A DNA stretch of 6,665 bases from Anaerolineaceae bacterium (GTDB lineage Bacteria > Chloroflexota > Anaerolineae > Anaerolineales > Villigracilaceae): positions 1 through 6,665 of the forward strand of contig BQMV01000060.1 of the NCBI GenBank assembly GCA_022181005.1. Reading direction: 5' to 3'. Position numbers and translations under genes: made by a program. The notes beneath the pieces are model-generated. The model was not told the origin of the DNA, made no database searches, and saw only the letters and a list, made by a program, of their open reading frames with translations. How positions within the stretch are numbered: position 1 is the first letter of the stretch; each line of letters opens with the position of its first letter. Positions 5,180 through 6,665 of the stretch are shown piece after piece.

Positions 5180-6665
5180 TTAGCTTGCGCCGTTACATTC
5201 TAGAACGATTTCTTGTTTGAGAGTCAGTTGAGTTGATACTGGCGACGAATAACGTTCATCGGGCGCCCAGTTTTTGTAGTTGGGTTGGTAGCATAATCCC
5301 GATTGATAAAATTGCGAGCCGCAATCTACATGATAGGAGAGATACATCCCTGTCGTGTAAAAGAGGAGACTCAATACGGAAAGGATGACGGGAAGCGCGC
5401 TGGGGATGCGAATCCGCTTGAGGATGGGAAAACCAGCCAGCCCGAGGAAAAGAAGCGGCATGACCGTCGTGAAGTAACGTCCTTGCACGCCCTCGATGGA
5501 TTTGAATCCCACTGGGTTGAAGGTGATGTACATCAGAATATACGTGCCGATGTACGATGCGATGAAGACGAATATTAAGCCGAGGTGCGTTCGAGTTGGA
5601 ATCGAATCATTGTTGATGAAGAGGGCGGTAATCAGCGTGGCGGCAAATAAATAAAACGTCCATGCGGGGACGGGCCAGTAAGCAAAGCCATAGATGGCGA
5701 TCCAGTCCAAAAGATAGCTGAACCACCTGCCGCGAATCGTTCCGTCGAGGATGGATAGGAATTCGGGGATGTTGTTGATGATGAATGTCACTTGCCCTGC
5801 GGGGCTTGTCCCTTCGGGCGCGGTATGTAGTTGTGAATAGGCGAGCACATTCCAACCAATGACTTCGATTGCGAAAAGCGCGGCGGTTGTTGCGAACAGG
5901 AGGATGTATCCGTATCGCATGTTGAAGCGCGAGGGAGGAATGATGAGAAAGGGAAGGATGGCCAGAGGGACGATGTTGACTTTGCCCCAAAACAAAATGA
6001 AAAATAATAATGCGAGCCAGCCCCACTCTTTCCAACGAATTTCTTTTTGATTCGCAATTGCGATCGTTCCGCCGATGAACAGAAACGCGATGCCGTTCGA
6101 GATCGCGTCCGCGCTGATGGTGGAGGCTTGCAAAATGGCGACGGGCGACGCGGCGAGGACGGCGAGAATCCATTTGCCGAACGGGATGAATCGCACTCCC
6201 AGCCATGCGAGCAATGTATAACTAAGGAGTCCGATCAGGCGAGTGACATAATAGACAGGCAGGGCGGGCAGTCTTTGGCTTCTTCCGAGAAAGCGCATGA
6301 CCATGGCTTGCGGCAATAACAGCGGAGGCGAATAGACCGAGCGCGTCTCGACCGTTCCATACACATAATCGTACGCGCCCATCGGCAGGCTTCCATATGT
6401 TGCCCAGAAGTCCGCTTCCACCGCGCGGACGATAAACTGCCTGCGATACGAAAGTTCCCAATAGACGGCGGGGAACGGCGTCTTCTCTTCGTTCGGCAGA
6501 AACGCGAAATCGGACATTTGCCACACGCGCATGAGATGCGTCTCTTCGTCGTAGCCCGCGCTGATGGGAAGCAGAAGAGAAACGGCAACGCCGAACACCA
6601 ACAACACAGCCAGCAGATAAATTTCCGCGCTATGCAAGTGTTTATTTTCAAGAAAAAGATTTCTT
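5180..6665 (-). CDS. DUF2142 family membrane protein, 5'-truncated at the contig edge and ended early by TAA
   Basis: A polytopic membrane protein of the DUF2142 family, GT-C-like proteins often found near polysaccharide or cell-surface genes; no activity is proven for most members. Numbering from the TTG at 6635-6637, TM1 is at about 6-24. The hallmark P24...DEETH (D30, E31, H34) and R37 follow at the start of the first external loop. YSPPLLLP is at 102-109, R133 precedes a helix, and P165...Q170-S172...S175-D177...N181 matches the family pattern. GRYFTTVMPLL marks the late helices, followed by a short external tail with CNGAS at its end. The frame is open from 6637 to the window edge (upstream codons read RNLFLENKH), so the TTG is probably not the true start and only a short N-terminus is missing. 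The ORF ends at TAA 5180-5182 inside the C-terminal beta-rich domain; the same frame continues to 4829. If the stop is real, the membrane part is intact but the outer domain is cut. Confidence 0.85.
   Translation of the reverse strand, partial: RNLFLENKHLHSAEIYLLAVLLVFGVAVSLLLPISAGYDEETHLMRVWQMSDFAFLPNEEKTPFPAVYWELSYRRQFIVRAVEADFWATYGSLPMGAYDYVYGTVETRSVYSPPLLLPQAMVMRFLGRSQRLPALPVYYVTRLIGLLSYTLLAWLGVRFIPFGKWILAVLAASPVAILQASTISADAISNGIAFLFIGGTIAIANQKEIRWKEWGWLALLFFILFWGKVNIVPLAILPFLIIPPSRFNMRYGYILLFATTAALFAIEVIGWNVLAYSQLHTAPEGTSPAGQVTFIINNIPEFLSILDGTIRGRWFSYLLDWIAIYGFAYWPVPAWTFYLFAATLITALFINNDSIPTRTHLGLIFVFIASYIGTYILMYITFNPVGFKSIEGVQGRYFTTVMPLLFLGLAGFPILKRIRIPSALPVILSVLSLLFYTTGMYLSYHVDCGSQFYQSGLCYQPNYKNWAPDERYSSPVSTQLTLKQEIVLECNGAS

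Noticed and set aside
5180..5182. Frameshift as the cause of the split DUF2142 gene
   Set aside because: Both halves are in exactly the same frame, two codons apart from the first possible restart, so one stop codon explains the split without any indel.
5607..6206. 199-residue open frame on the minus strand, alternative frame within DUF2142
   Set aside because: Same strand but different frame from the clear membrane protein; product is full of R and H, with no membrane helices or family motifs.

Overview
The window reads as a stretch of a Chloroflexota genome, most likely Anaerolineae. The main reason is the DUF2298 (Chlor_Arch_YYY-type) protein at the left, a family known mainly from Chloroflexota and archaea, followed by another large polytopic GT-C-like protein. 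The GCG-rich codon use and the interspersed palindromic spacer sequence fit that lineage too. The taxon is an inference from gene content; no marker gene such as rRNA is present. Both edges look like contig ends: the first nine bases equal the 3' end of the common Illumina adapter, and the last gene runs open off the right edge.

Layout. Bases 29-907 (+) hold the C-terminal part of a DUF2298 membrane protein. A 125-bp spacer (908-1032) follows, with a palindrome-rich repeat-like segment and a possible -10 element. Then comes a tightly packed run of three genes (+): a GT-C/GT39-like membrane glycosyltransferase (1033-2787), cytidylate kinase cmk (2784-3470, 4-nt overlap) and a PlsC-type 1-acylglycerol-3-phosphate acyltransferase (3461-4171, 10-nt overlap). 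After an 82-bp gap with a good ribosome binding site comes a stand-alone HD-domain predicted phosphohydrolase (4254-4826, +). Converging on it, with a 2-bp gap, is a DUF2142 membrane protein gene on the minus strand (6665 to 4829). It is split by one in-frame TAA at 5180-5182 and lacks its 5' end.

Functional picture. Three of the six genes encode large integral membrane proteins of GT-C or GT-C-like type, which usually transfer sugars from lipid-linked donors outside the membrane. PlsC makes phosphatidic acid, and Cmk phosphorylates CMP/dCMP, feeding the CTP pool used to activate lipids. The set points to membrane and envelope biogenesis, although cmk-plsC adjacency is also a common housekeeping arrangement. 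I see no defence system, CRISPR array, mobile element, tRNA or rRNA. The most notable features are the broken DUF2142 gene, the alternative-hairpin spacer before the GT-C gene, and an AT-rich repeat-like tract translated inside that gene.
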